A stretch of DNA of 64,000 nucleotides from JAJRPT01 sp964465945 (GTDB lineage: Bacteria; Bacteroidota; Ignavibacteria; Kapaibacteriales; UBA2268). This document shows positions 1 through 8,474 of the stretch, piece by piece (within the stretch, counting starts at the first letter, position 1; each line of letters opens with the position of its first letter). Below the pieces are notes generated by a model, which worked only from the letters and a program-made list of their open reading frames with translations, had not been told where the DNA came from and made no database searches. The position numbers and the translations under genes are program-made. The DNA lies in NCBI GenBank assembly GCA_964465945.1, contig CAYXMM010000004.1, forward strand, positions 234,993 to 298,992, read 5' to 3'.

Positions 1-387
1 GGAAATAGAATTTCATCACAACAAGCAAAACAACGTTATGGAGTGCCTACGAAAACAACTCCAATAACAAAACAAAGTGCAACAGGACAAAGTACTAATT
101 ATATTATGCATGGTTATGGTGGTTACTCATCTGGCTTAATGACTGGATATATGATGGGTTCAACTTCTTGGATGTGGATGATGCCTTTCCACCCTGCTTT
201 TTATTATTCAAGACCAAGCTACGTCGAGAATGCAGATGGAACTGTTGGTGTTTATCCACCTACTTTCTCTTGGGGTAAATTATTTATGACAATAATAGTT
301 ATTGCAGTAATTGTCTATTTCGTTAGAGCGTATTTTAGAAATAAAAAGCAACTTACGGATTCTTCAAGTCAAGGATCTTTTAGTTAA
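1..387 (+). CDS. Membrane protein, 5' end outside window
   Basis: The reading frame is open from base 1, so the protein starts left of the window; a GTG at 43 is the first internal start but nothing favours it. The visible 128 residues have a Gln/Thr-rich stretch, a Gly/Tyr/Met/Trp-rich stretch (MHGYGGYSSGLMTGYMMG and the following SWMWMM), then one hydrophobic segment (LFMTIIVIAVIVYFVRAYF) near the C-terminus and a short polar tail. This looks like a small single-pass membrane protein. Its stop overlaps the start of the next gene by one base (TAATG), so the two are probably translationally coupled. No family recognised. Confidence 0.75.
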   Translation, partial: GNRISSQQAKQRYGVPTKTTPITKQSATGQSTNYIMHGYGGYSSGLMTGYMMGSTSWMWMMPFHPAFYYSRPSYVENADGTVGVYPPTFSWGKLFMTIIVIAVIVYFVRAYFRNKKQLTDSSSQGSFS

Positions 388-992
388 TGAACCACTATGA
401 TGTTGTAATTATAGGTGGAGGTCCAGCTGGACTTTCTACTGCTTTGCTTTTAGCGAGTTCAATTCCCCATTTTGAAGAATTTCAAAACAAGAAAATACTT
501 GTTATTGACTCAGGTAGAAGTGATATTTTACGTGCAAAACTTTTAAATGCTGCTGGAATAATGCCTGGTATTGATGGTCAAGAAGCTTTAAATCTACTTT
601 ATAATCAGGTAAATTACTTTAATAATATTAAAATTATTGAAGGTAAAGTTAAAAGCATTGAAGAAAATAAAGTATTCTCAATTAATTATAACTCAAACAA
701 TGCTGATTATAATATTGAATCTGAATACTTAGTCTTAGCAACTGGTTTTAAAAGTTGGAACATAGATAATTTAGACATTCCCTTTGAACAATATCAACGT
801 AGCGATAAAAACAGAATTTGTATTTCAAATAAAGATTATAAAGTAAGAAAAAATCTATATGTTTGCGGTACATTATCTGGTATTTCAAGCCAGTGGAATA
901 TAGCCACAGGAAGTGGAACACAAGTTGGTGTTCATATCCTCTCGCAATGGGCTGGAAAATGGAAAGTGGTACACGATAAAAATGGGAAATAA
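387..992 (+). CDS. Short FAD-dependent oxidoreductase, thioredoxin-reductase-like
   Basis: The N-terminus has the dinucleotide-binding motif GGGPAG (about residues 10-15) after a beta strand (YDVVIIG). A second signature, LVLATGF, lies near residue 115, and a C-terminal LYVCGTLSG...GSGTQVGVHI resembles the FAD-contacting end of thioredoxin-reductase-fold enzymes. At 201 residues it is about two thirds of a typical TrxR (about 310). The NADPH-binding domain and its CxxC pair are missing, so it resembles an FAD domain alone. It therefore belongs to the NAD(P)/FAD-dependent oxidoreductase superfamily but is unlikely to be a classical thioredoxin reductase. It overlaps the upstream membrane protein gene by one base. 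Substrate unknown. Confidence 0.75.
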   Translation: MNHYDVVIIGGGPAGLSTALLLASSIPHFEEFQNKKILVIDSGRSDILRAKLLNAAGIMPGIDGQEALNLLYNQVNYFNNIKIIEGKVKSIEENKVFSINYNSNNADYNIESEYLVLATGFKSWNIDNLDIPFEQYQRSDKNRICISNKDYKVRKNLYVCGTLSGISSQWNIATGSGTQVGVHILSQWAGKWKVVHDKNGK

Positions 993-1001
993 ATTTATCG
1001 T
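973..1001. terminator. Weak inverted repeat at convergent gene ends
   Basis: An 8-bp arm (ACGATAAA, 973-980) pairs with TTTATCGT (994-1001) across a 13-base loop that contains the stop of the oxidoreductase gene and borders the stop of the convergent transporter. It is AT-rich and has no clear T-run, so its role as a bidirectional terminator is only a suggestion. Confidence 0.25.
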
Positions 1002-2068
1002 ATTAAATCAAATAAACTACTGAAAATTTGAGCTGCACCTAAATATATCCCAACTCCTAATGTTATTCTTTTGCCGTCAAGACGTGAAATAACGTAAGGT
1101 AGACCAATTATACTTAATGTTACATAAGCATATAACATTAAAATAGTATTAAAAAAAGTTAGTAATGGCGAACCTAAAAAGTATAATGTTATACCACTAA
1201 TTCCTGATAATGCTATTGGAACATAAATTGATTTTATTAAAATTTCGCGTTTACTCCAATATGAAGAAACTGGTAATGCAAAGAATGCAGCAATAACAAA
1301 TAAAAATGTTGCAATAAATTTATCTGGTATATTTGAGAAATTTTCCAAATTGTTTATATTATCCGGGATTATTGTATTCATAAAACTATGTGCTAATCCG
1401 AGAAATAATCCAATAATAAAAACCATTGAAGTGTCTATGCTTTTTTGACGTTTAACACTTAATTCTTTTCTTTCAGCCATTTCATCTTTTGCTTGTTTGA
1501 TAAAGAAAAAACCTGAACCAACTACTAAAACTCCACCAACAACAAAAGTTAAACTTGCCCCAATATAATTGATGAAATTTAAAATAAATGGTTCAAAAGC
1601 ATAAGTTAATTCTGTAGTAACAAACAATATTGCCATAACAAGAGGTAATTTTCCTTTTGGTGCAAATAAATCAACAAGCGAATTGGCAGGTGAAACGAAT
1701 AAATTCATTGAAACTAACCAGATAACAATTAATACTGGAAGAATAAAATGAATAAAATCTGATTGATTAAACATCACACTTGATGCGATTGACATAAAAG
1801 TCATTCCTGCTGCAACTATACCTACAGTATATATTAAAAAATAACTTTTATTTTTACTTAAAATATAATCAGTTAAAAAGCCGGCAATAACTGGAATAAT
1901 TATAAGAATAATTGCTTTGAATAGTTTTAAACTATTCGCCATACTATCTAAACCAAATTTTTGAATAATTACAGGGTGATATTCATTATATGCCATCCAA
2001 GAAATAATTACAGATATGTTTAGCATAACAAGTGCAATCAGTTCTGGGTATTTAATTTTGTTTTTCAT
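995..2068 (-). CDS. MFS-like multi-pass membrane transporter
   Basis: The 357-residue protein is hydrophobic throughout, with roughly ten to twelve predicted membrane segments and short charged loops. A central cytoplasmic-type loop rich in Lys/Glu (about residues 193-213, KQAKDEMAERKE) separates two halves, as in major facilitator superfamily proteins. No substrate-specific motif was recognised. It is shorter than most MFS members (about 400). Start ATG at 2068; the gene stands alone, convergent with the oxidoreductase and separated from yigZ by about 90 bases of AT-rich DNA. Transporter function is inferred from topology only. Confidence 0.65.
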   Translation of the reverse strand: MKNKIKYPELIALVMLNISVIISWMAYNEYHPVIIQKFGLDSMANSLKLFKAIILIIIPVIAGFLTDYILSKNKSYFLIYTVGIVAAGMTFMSIASSVMFNQSDFIHFILPVLIVIWLVSMNLFVSPANSLVDLFAPKGKLPLVMAILFVTTELTYAFEPFILNFINYIGASLTFVVGGVLVVGSGFFFIKQAKDEMAERKELSVKRQKSIDTSMVFIIGLFLGLAHSFMNTIIPDNINNLENFSNIPDKFIATFLFVIAAFFALPVSSYWSKREILIKSIYVPIALSGISGITLYFLGSPLLTFFNTILMLYAYVTLSIIGLPYVISRLDGKRITLGVGIYLGAAQIFSSLFDLIR

Positions 2069-2159
2069 AGTAATTATAAATTAAAATTAATTGTAATAAA
2101 AAATAATTATAAACTTATATAAAAATAAATTATTGTAAAAATTGAAGATATAAAAAATT

Positions 2160-2765
2160 TTAATCTAAAATACGAAATCCTGACCTTGCATTTGTTTTTG
2201 AAACTATTAAGTTAGTAAACTCTTCTACTTTGCTAATTGGTATTTCTGATTTAATATCTATAAAGTCCGTATAGTTGTCTTCATATTTAATGGCATAAGT
2301 GTCTAATAAATTTTTTATAATGCTAATATCTTCATAAGTAGTGAATATTTTAACACTTTTAGTTATATCAATTTTAACTTTCTCGCATTTTTGTAACACA
2401 AGTTCCGTTGCATCTGAATATGCTCTTACTAAACCACCTACTCCAAGTTTAACTCCACCAAAGAATCTTGTTACTACAACTAATACATCACTTATTTCAT
2501 ATTTTTTAATTGCAAATAATATTGGTTTACCAGCACTTCCAGAAGGTTCGCCATCATCTGAGTATCTAAAATCTAAGCCATTTTCACCAAACCTCCAAGC
2601 CCAGCAGTTGTGTCTTGAATCAAAGTATTCTTTCTTTATTTTATCATATTCATCTTTTGCATGTTCATAACTTATAACAGGAATTGCTGTTGCTATGAAT
2701 TTTGATTTTTTAATTTTAATTTCTTCGCGTTCTAAATTCTTTATTGTAAAATAATAATCAGCCAT
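2160..2765 (-). CDS. YigZ/IMPACT family protein
   Basis: The 201-residue protein has the family core: an N-terminal KSKFIA stretch, SRHNCWAWRFG near residues 50-60, YSDDGEPSGSAGKPIL around 68-83, and TRFFGGVKLGVGGLVRAYSDA around 99-119. These match the UPF0029/Impact N-terminal domain of bacterial YigZ, followed by a small ferredoxin-like C-terminal domain. The biochemical role of bacterial YigZ is poorly defined; eukaryotic IMPACT acts in translational control. It overlaps the upstream PAP2 gene by 8 bases, so it is read in the ksgA-PAP2-yigZ unit. Confidence 0.9.
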   Translation of the reverse strand: MADYYFTIKNLEREEIKIKKSKFIATAIPVISYEHAKDEYDKIKKEYFDSRHNCWAWRFGENGLDFRYSDDGEPSGSAGKPILFAIKKYEISDVLVVVTRFFGGVKLGVGGLVRAYSDATELVLQKCEKVKIDITKSVKIFTTYEDISIIKNLLDTYAIKYEDNYTDFIDIKSEIPISKVEEFTNLIVSKTNARSGFRILD

Positions 2766-3675
2766 TCTTTTTTAATTTCTGATAAATAATAGATTCAAAT
2801 TTAATGCTAATATAGGCAAAAATCAAACCAGCAATAATATCTATAAAATAATGGTAACGAAGGTACATCGTACTGAATATTAAACTAATCCCAATTATAT
2901 AGAATAAGTATCTTAACTTTGATTGAAATTTATAAGCAAAATATATATTTATTGTTGTCATCATTGTATGACCACTCGGCATACAATCTCGATTCACATC
3001 TATAGCAGGATTTAAAGAGTTTAAAGGGATTCCTCCTCCCACATTAACTAATTCACGTATGTAATCTGTAAAAAATAACCCTGGTAATTCTTTTGAAATT
3101 TGAGAAAACTCAAAAATTGTGAATCTTGGACCAATAGCCGGAATAAATAGATAAAGTAAATATGAAAACATAAATCCAAAAATAATATTTCGAGTAAGCT
3201 TATCAAAATCATTATGATTCTCTCTTCTTGACAATTCTGTTATATGTATGATTGGCATTATGAAGAACATAAAATAACAAATTTGTAGATATTCTGTTAA
3301 AATTGGATTTATAAATGGTTTTAATATAATGCCAATTTGATTTCCTAATATTAATTCGTCAATTTTTATTAGTATACTATCATAATCATTACTAAATAAA
3401 ATATTAATTATTACTCTAACATTTGTATAAACTAAAAATATGAATGGAACAAGATAGACTTGTCTAAGAACTCCCCTATTCTGCTTGAATTCAAAAATCT
3501 TACTAATTAAAACTATAATTCCAATTAAAAATAAATTATAAAGAAAAGTAGTGTAAACGCTAAATTCAATAAAAAAGCAATAAATTAAAATTACATTAAG
3601 AATAATTAATGTAGAAATTATATATACCTCACTACTTGTGAATCTCTTATTTATTCTTTCTAAAATTAATTTCAT
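2758..3675 (-). CDS. PAP2-family membrane phosphatase/phosphotransferase
   Basis: The 305-residue multi-pass membrane protein carries the three PAP2 signatures: IPAIGPRF (near residue 178), CMPSGHTMMTT (near 231, catalytic SGH) and RYHYFIDIIAG (near 273, catalytic histidine and aspartate). This arrangement, with two N-terminal membrane helices before the core, resembles inositolphosphotransferase/Aur1-like members and lipid phosphatases. The substrate is probably a membrane lipid phosphate (phosphatidate, undecaprenyl pyrophosphate or a phospholipid head group); which one cannot be read from the sequence. It overlaps ksgA by 29 bases and yigZ by 8 bases. Confidence 0.85.
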   Translation of the reverse strand: MKLILERINKRFTSSEVYIISTLIILNVILIYCFFIEFSVYTTFLYNLFLIGIIVLISKIFEFKQNRGVLRQVYLVPFIFLVYTNVRVIINILFSNDYDSILIKIDELILGNQIGIILKPFINPILTEYLQICYFMFFIMPIIHITELSRRENHNDFDKLTRNIIFGFMFSYLLYLFIPAIGPRFTIFEFSQISKELPGLFFTDYIRELVNVGGGIPLNSLNPAIDVNRDCMPSGHTMMTTINIYFAYKFQSKLRYLFYIIGISLIFSTMYLRYHYFIDIIAGLIFAYISIKFESIIYQKLKKNG

Positions 3676-4420
3676 TATACAAATTTATAAAATCATTTGA
3701 GCTTAGTTGTTCTGCTCTTTTTTTCAACGTCTCTTCAAGTCCTTGCAAATCCACACCAATTAACATTGGTTTAATAGAGTTTGAAAGAGTTTTTCTTCGT
3801 TGATTAAATGCCATTTTCACTAATTGCATTATTTCTTTAAAATTATTTACTTCTCTTTCAAAAGTTATTTTAATAACGCTTGATGTTACTTTTGGTTTAG
3901 GGTAAAAACAATTTGGCGAAACATCAAATAGGATTTCTGACTTTCCAAGCAATGAAATGGCAATAGACAAAATCCCGTTTTCTTTAGTATTTACTTTTCC
4001 ATTAATTCTATGTGCAACTTCTTTTTGCACCATAAAAATAGCAAATTTAGGTTTTTCTTTTGATTCTAAAATCTTAAAAATTATACTACTTGTAATATAA
4101 TAAGGTAAATTACCTACAACTTTTGTTGAATTTTTAAAAATATCAGAATCTACCTTTAAAATATCTTCATTAATTACTGAAAATTTCGGATTGTTTGCAA
4201 TTAGTTTCTGAATTATTTCATAAGCTCTAACATCTAATTCAACACCTGTATAGAAAACATCATTTTGAATGATAAGTTCAGTTAAAGCGCCGGTTCCAGG
4301 TCCAATTTCGATAATTTCATCATCTTTTTCTATATTCAAAGCATCAACTATTTTTTTCCTGATATTCATATCAGTTAAAAAATTCTGTCCTAAGCTTTTA
4401 TATGGTTTTATCTTTTCCAT
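3647..4420 (-). CDS. rsmA: 16S rRNA dimethyladenosine transferase (RsmA/KsgA)
   Basis: KsgA dimethylates two adjacent adenosines in the 3' terminal hairpin of 16S rRNA using S-adenosylmethionine, late in 30S assembly. The N-terminal LGQNFLTD, the SAM-binding EIGPGTGALTE (about residues 38-48), and NLPYYITSSI (about 104-113, the N6-adenine methyltransferase NLPY motif) are all present, and 257 residues is normal length. The gene heads an overlapping unit with the PAP2 and yigZ genes. Its ATG immediately follows a strong hairpin with a T-run (4421-4458) and shows no clear ribosome-binding site, see findings. Confidence 0.97.
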   Translation of the reverse strand: MEKIKPYKSLGQNFLTDMNIRKKIVDALNIEKDDEIIEIGPGTGALTELIIQNDVFYTGVELDVRAYEIIQKLIANNPKFSVINEDILKVDSDIFKNSTKVVGNLPYYITSSIIFKILESKEKPKFAIFMVQKEVAHRINGKVNTKENGILSIAISLLGKSEILFDVSPNCFYPKPKVTSSVIKITFEREVNNFKEIMQLVKMAFNQRRKTLSNSIKPMLIGVDLQGLEETLKKRAEQLSSNDFINLYNEINFRKNK

Positions 4421-4458
4421 TTAAAAAATTAAGGAACAGATATAGTAATCTGTTCCTT
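4421..4458 (-). terminator. Strong hairpin with T-run, after TPR gene and against ksgA start
   Basis: Perfect 11-bp stem (AAGGAACAGAT, 4431-4441, with ATCTGTTCCTT, 4448-4458) and a 6-base loop. Read on the minus strand it is followed by AATTTTTTAA. It has the form of an intrinsic terminator for the TPR gene, but its tail touches the ATG of rsmA at 4420. Confidence 0.8.
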
Positions 4459-4480
4459 ATTATATTTATTAAAATAATTC

Positions 4481-6235
4481 TTAACAACCCAATGCATCTA
4501 TATTCTTTTTCGCAGTTGAATTATTGGGATTAACTTTTAGAACATTTTTATACCATTCACAAGATTTTGCCTTGTCTGCATCGCTTTGTGAACTAACATA
4601 TTTATTTTGATAAGCTATTGCTACATATAGAGGTCCATATTCAACGTCAGGTTGATTTTCAAACCACAAAGTAGCGTATTTAATTACTCCATCATAGTTT
4701 TTATTTTCATAATACATACCGCAAATTTTTGCAAATGATTGTCTTAATGGTTGGGCATTTTCAGTTGGATTAATCAATGCCTTTCCTATAACTAACTCAT
4801 ATTGTTGTCCGGCTTTTATCTTATCCCCTTTACCTGCATAAACATCGCCCAAATATACCATTGATTTAAAATCATTAGAATCAATTTCAATTGCTTTAGT
4901 GAAATATTCACCAGCTTTGCTTAACTTCACAACCTTAATTGAATCAGCAACATTTGGCAAGTTTGCAGAAAATAAATAAGATAATCCTAAGAAATAAGCT
5001 ACTTTTTCTTTTCCGTCAGCACAAGCTTCAGTACCTAATCTTAATTCAAATTTCTTAATAGCGTTATCATAGTCTTTTTTTACATAGTAAAGTTGTCCCA
5101 TTAACATCATCAAATCACAAGTATTTGTTGGATCATTTGCAATAGCTAATTCAAAAATAGTAACTGCTTTCGTTGTATCTTCTGTTAAAATAGCTGCATT
5201 TCCAAATCTCTTCAAATCTAATGTTTCAAGCGTTGTATCTTTTTGAATTTTATCATATTGCTCTACTGCTCTATGAGGATTATTATTTGAAAAATAACAT
5301 CTTGCAAGAAGTAATTGTGCTTTAATTTTCACAGAATCAATATTATTAGATACCCACTCTAAATGCTGAGCCGCGCTATCACATCTATTTAATTCAATAA
5401 GTGATTGAGCAAGCATCCAGCGTGCTAATTTATTTTCAGGATTTAACTGGGCTGCTCTATTTAACTTAGGCGCAGCGTCCTCAAATCTTGAAGCCCAAAA
5501 CAAAACTTTACCAGTTTGAAAAAATGCTTTTGCATTAAAGGGGTCAAGTTCTGCAACTTTATCATATTCTACAATTGCTTTTTTAAAGTATTGATTTGAT
5601 AGTTCGGCATCTGCTTCTCTATTTGCTTGCCAATAATAGGATTCAGCCAAATTCGCTCTTGCCTGAATATTATTCTCATCATATTTTAATGCAATCAAAT
5701 AATTATCTATTGCCAATTGATAAATTGCTTGTGAAAAATACATATCCCCAAAAGCTAAATATACTCTTGAATCTTTGTCATTTCTATCTTTTGCTCTATT
5801 AACCCAAGTTTCAGCACCCATCATATCTTTGTCACGCAACTTTGCATCTGCATATTCAAGGTAAGGAGTAATTTCTTTCTTGTCATCAATTTCATCTATA
5901 GCATCATCAAGATATTTATACCCTTCACCTTGTTTGCCTAATCTATGTAAAGTTCTACCAACTCTATACAGCATTTTATAATCGTCTCTATCTATTTCTT
6001 CTGCTTTTTTATAATAAATTAAAGCATTATCATAGTCTTCAAGGTTATAATAAATATCACCACATAATATTTGAGATTTAAAGTCCTTTTTATTTGCTTC
6101 ACTGAACTCAGGAACAAGTTTTGATGCTTCAAAGAACTTACTTTGCTTATTTAACTCTTCTAATTGTTGATAAGTTGTTTGACTAAATAAATTTAGTCCT
6201 AATACAAAAAATAATATCGTTACTACTTTATACAT
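4481..6235 (-). CDS. Secreted/periplasmic TPR-repeat protein
   Basis: The 584-residue protein begins with a signal peptide (short charged start, hydrophobic VVTILFFVLGLNLF, then SQ). The rest is tetratricopeptide repeats with recognisable units such as ALIYYKKAEEIDRDDYKMLY, AIDNYLIALKYDENNIQA, AIVEYDKVAELDPFNAKAFF and AIKKFELRLGTEA. TPR solenoids mediate protein-protein contacts. It is last in the tonB/exb-associated region, 24 bases after the PstS-like lipoprotein. A TPR gene at the end of an exbB-exbD-exbD-tonB-pstS cluster is a recurring Bacteroidota arrangement, which suggests an accessory envelope function. The exact role is unknown. Confidence 0.85.
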   Translation of the reverse strand: MYKVVTILFFVLGLNLFSQTTYQQLEELNKQSKFFEASKLVPEFSEANKKDFKSQILCGDIYYNLEDYDNALIYYKKAEEIDRDDYKMLYRVGRTLHRLGKQGEGYKYLDDAIDEIDDKKEITPYLEYADAKLRDKDMMGAETWVNRAKDRNDKDSRVYLAFGDMYFSQAIYQLAIDNYLIALKYDENNIQARANLAESYYWQANREADAELSNQYFKKAIVEYDKVAELDPFNAKAFFQTGKVLFWASRFEDAAPKLNRAAQLNPENKLARWMLAQSLIELNRCDSAAQHLEWVSNNIDSVKIKAQLLLARCYFSNNNPHRAVEQYDKIQKDTTLETLDLKRFGNAAILTEDTTKAVTIFELAIANDPTNTCDLMMLMGQLYYVKKDYDNAIKKFELRLGTEACADGKEKVAYFLGLSYLFSANLPNVADSIKVVKLSKAGEYFTKAIEIDSNDFKSMVYLGDVYAGKGDKIKAGQQYELVIGKALINPTENAQPLRQSFAKICGMYYENKNYDGVIKYATLWFENQPDVEYGPLYVAIAYQNKYVSSQSDADKAKSCEWYKNVLKVNPNNSTAKKNIDALGC

Positions 6236-6259
6236 TTTTACTTTATATTAATTAATAAA

Positions 6260-7180
6260 TTATTTGCTTTCTGGAACTAATTGAAATCGTGCAAATTCTG
6301 GCACTATTCCCTTGTCTAAAATTACTTTTTGGTATTTATTCTCCTTTGCTAAGTAGCTTGCAAACCAAAAAGGTAAATTTCTTCTATCTTCCAATAAATA
6401 AACCCAAATACTAACTGGAAATGGATATTTTCCTTGAACTATATACCCTTGATGAACTGGTTTTGGACTAACATAAGCTCCTGTCGAGTCATAATATCCA
6501 ATTTCAATCATTTTAAACCTATCATCACTTAAAACTTGTGATAAGTATCCAATTCCAACCGAACCTTTACTTTTACTTACCTGTTCTAAAACTGCTTTAC
6601 TATCTTTTTCATAATTTAAAGTTGTACCTAACGGTTTATCCTCTAAAATTAACTTTTTAAAATTAGCAAAAACTGAAGAATTTGCTTCATTTACATAATA
6701 CTTAACATCACCATTAACCTTGAAAAAACTCGAAAGTTTTTTCCCATTCTGGAATATATCTTTAACTTGTGTAATATTTAATGTATCAATTGGAAATTCT
6801 CTATTACAGAACAAAACTAAACCGTCTGTTGCTATTTTCATTCTTTGATGTTCTTTTACTTTAAATGACTTCATCAAAGAATCTTCATCGTGCAAGTAAT
6901 CTCTTGCAATCACTGCAATTCGAACATTTCCATTTAGAAGCTCGCCCATTGCTTCTCTTGCTGTTACATTAATTTGATTTACAAGAACTTTCTTATAATC
7001 TTCACTATACATAGAAATTCCAGTATCGATTACACTATAAACATCATTATCAACAGCAATAGTAACATGTCCGGAATTCATAGTTTCAACAGCATTTGGG
7101 TCTTTCTCTTTATATTTATTATCTCCACAAGAGGATAATATTAACAAAACTAAAGTTAGTATAAAATGCTTATTTTTCAT
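6260..7180 (-). CDS. PstS-like phosphate-type substrate-binding lipoprotein
   Basis: Start chosen at ATG 7180 because a strong AGGAGG lies directly upstream (7181-7190) and the product then opens with a lipoprotein signal: basic start, FILTLVLLILSSC, with the lipobox Cys near residue 18. An upstream in-frame start at 7198 would add six residues lacking this logic. The mature part resembles the PBP-like domain of PstS (HVTIAVDNDVYSVIDTG; later DGLVLFCNREFPIDTLNITQVKDIF). PstS-like lipoproteins in tonB clusters need not serve a phosphate ABC transporter; no pstCAB genes are nearby. It starts inside the end of the upstream small membrane gene (11-base overlap). Confidence 0.8.
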   Translation of the reverse strand: MKNKHFILTLVLLILSSCGDNKYKEKDPNAVETMNSGHVTIAVDNDVYSVIDTGISMYSEDYKKVLVNQINVTAREAMGELLNGNVRIAVIARDYLHDEDSLMKSFKVKEHQRMKIATDGLVLFCNREFPIDTLNITQVKDIFQNGKKLSSFFKVNGDVKYYVNEANSSVFANFKKLILEDKPLGTTLNYEKDSKAVLEQVSKSKGSVGIGYLSQVLSDDRFKMIEIGYYDSTGAYVSPKPVHQGYIVQGKYPFPVSIWVYLLEDRRNLPFWFASYLAKENKYQKVILDKGIVPEFARFQLVPESK

Positions 7181-7382
7181 TTTCCTCCTGACTATCAAAA
7201 TGATATTTTTTTAATTTCATTCTAAATATTATAAGTCGATAAACTCCAAATAAAGTTACAATAACTCCAATAGTTCTTCGAGTATTTTCTGGCATATTCA
7301 ATGGAATTAAATTAAAAAATATAATAATACCAAAAATTATAATTATTCCTTTAATTATATATTGAATGATTTTGATTGTCAT
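7170..7382 (-). CDS. Small membrane protein
   Basis: A 70-residue protein with two hydrophobic segments (IIKGIIIIFGIIIFFNLI and TIGVIVTLFGVYRLIIF) separated by a short turn (PENTRR), ending in a charged tail (KKYHFDSQEENEK). It sits one base after the triple TonB-C gene, and the codons of its last residues include the AGGAGG that serves the PstS-like gene. Its position in the tonB region suggests an envelope partner. No family assigned. Confidence 0.7.
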   Translation of the reverse strand: MTIKIIQYIIKGIIIIFGIIIFFNLIPLNMPENTRRTIGVIVTLFGVYRLIIFRMKLKKYHFDSQEENEK

Positions 7383-7383
7383 A

Positions 7384-8379
7384 CTATTTTAATTTAAAGT
7401 TAATTGGTATATGTATCCAACAAGCAACTGGTTTCCCATCTTCATTTGCTGGTTCTTCTGCTTTCCCATAAGATTTAATAGCATTTACAGCTGCTTCATT
7501 CAAAATAGCATTATCACTTTTCTCAACAAAAACACTAACAAATTTACCTTTTTCATTAACCAAACACTTTAAAATTACTTGTCCTTCAATATTGTTCTTT
7601 TGTGCTTCAGTTGGATATTTAACAAACTTTTTAATTTTGTTGAGGTCAACCTTTGCACTCATTCCACTTTTAAAGTTCACTTTGCCATCACTTTTCTCTT
7701 TCTCCTGATATACGAATGAAAAAGGAACAGATACCCAACTTTTAACTTTTACACTATCTTTTTCTGCAGGAATAAATTTTCCATACTTTTTAATTGCATC
7801 AATGACAGCATCATTAAAAATAGAATTATCTGATGAACTTATTTTTATTTCTTCGGCTTCACCTATTTCATTAATTAAAATATCCGCAATCACTTTACCT
7901 TGAATTTTTTGACTATATGCTGATTCAGGGTATTTAACATTTGACATTAACTTATTCATATCAATAACTGGCATTTTGTCTAATTCAATATCATTTTCAT
8001 TCGGATTAGCATTATAAAATTCTATATTGTTACCATTACTACTTTTTACAATAAATGGTATGATAATCCATGAATCAACAAAATCACCATTATTAAAAGC
8101 GGGTGTAAATTCTTTAAATTTTCTAACTTGTTCTGAAATTTTATTTGCTATATTATTATTTGAAGCTGACACAATTTCAACATTTTGAACGACCCCTAAC
8201 TCACTTACATATACTTTTAACTCAACATTAATTTCAGAATTCAATTCCTTATCATCAAATTTTAATGTAGATAATAACTTATTAAAATCATAACTAATTT
8301 GTTTTTCTACTTTATCTAAATTGCTTTGTGAAAACAATGTAAAAATAGAAATAAATATAATTAATAATAGTATTTTCAT
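7384..8379 (-). CDS. Exported protein with three TonB C-terminal-type domains
   Basis: The 331-residue protein starts with a signal peptide (KILLLIIFISIFTLFSQS), then holds three copies of the TonB C-terminal fold. Copy 1 (about 45-115) is degenerate; copy 2 (about 137-222) has VKYPESAYSQKIQGKVIADI and AIKKYGKFIPA; copy 3 (about 244-331) has VKYPTEAQKNNIEGQVILK and AIKSYGKA, ending WIHIPINFKLK. The end of copy 3 is close to the end of the adjacent TonB (CWVSVPINFKLN), so it probably arose by duplication. There is no N-terminal membrane anchor plus proline-rich span, so it is unlikely to transduce energy as TonB does. Start supported by GGTGA upstream. Confidence 0.8.
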   Translation of the reverse strand: MKILLLIIFISIFTLFSQSNLDKVEKQISYDFNKLLSTLKFDDKELNSEINVELKVYVSELGVVQNVEIVSASNNNIANKISEQVRKFKEFTPAFNNGDFVDSWIIIPFIVKSSNGNNIEFYNANPNENDIELDKMPVIDMNKLMSNVKYPESAYSQKIQGKVIADILINEIGEAEEIKISSSDNSIFNDAVIDAIKKYGKFIPAEKDSVKVKSWVSVPFSFVYQEKEKSDGKVNFKSGMSAKVDLNKIKKFVKYPTEAQKNNIEGQVILKCLVNEKGKFVSVFVEKSDNAILNEAAVNAIKSYGKAEEPANEDGKPVACWIHIPINFKLK

Positions 8380-8400
8380 AATTCACCAAATAATTTTCTT

Positions 8401-8432
8401 AAAATAAAAAGACCCAGTTTCAACCTGAGTCT
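8401..8432 (-). terminator. Rho-independent terminator after tonB
   Basis: Minus strand reads AAGACTCAG - loop GTTGAAA - CTGGGTCTT (one G-T wobble), followed by a T-rich tail. It lies downstream of tonB and about 20 bases before the start of the triple TonB-C gene. Confidence 0.75.
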
Positions 8433-8474
8433 TATATTAAATTTCAATAATCATAGAGTCAAATAATTCAAATT

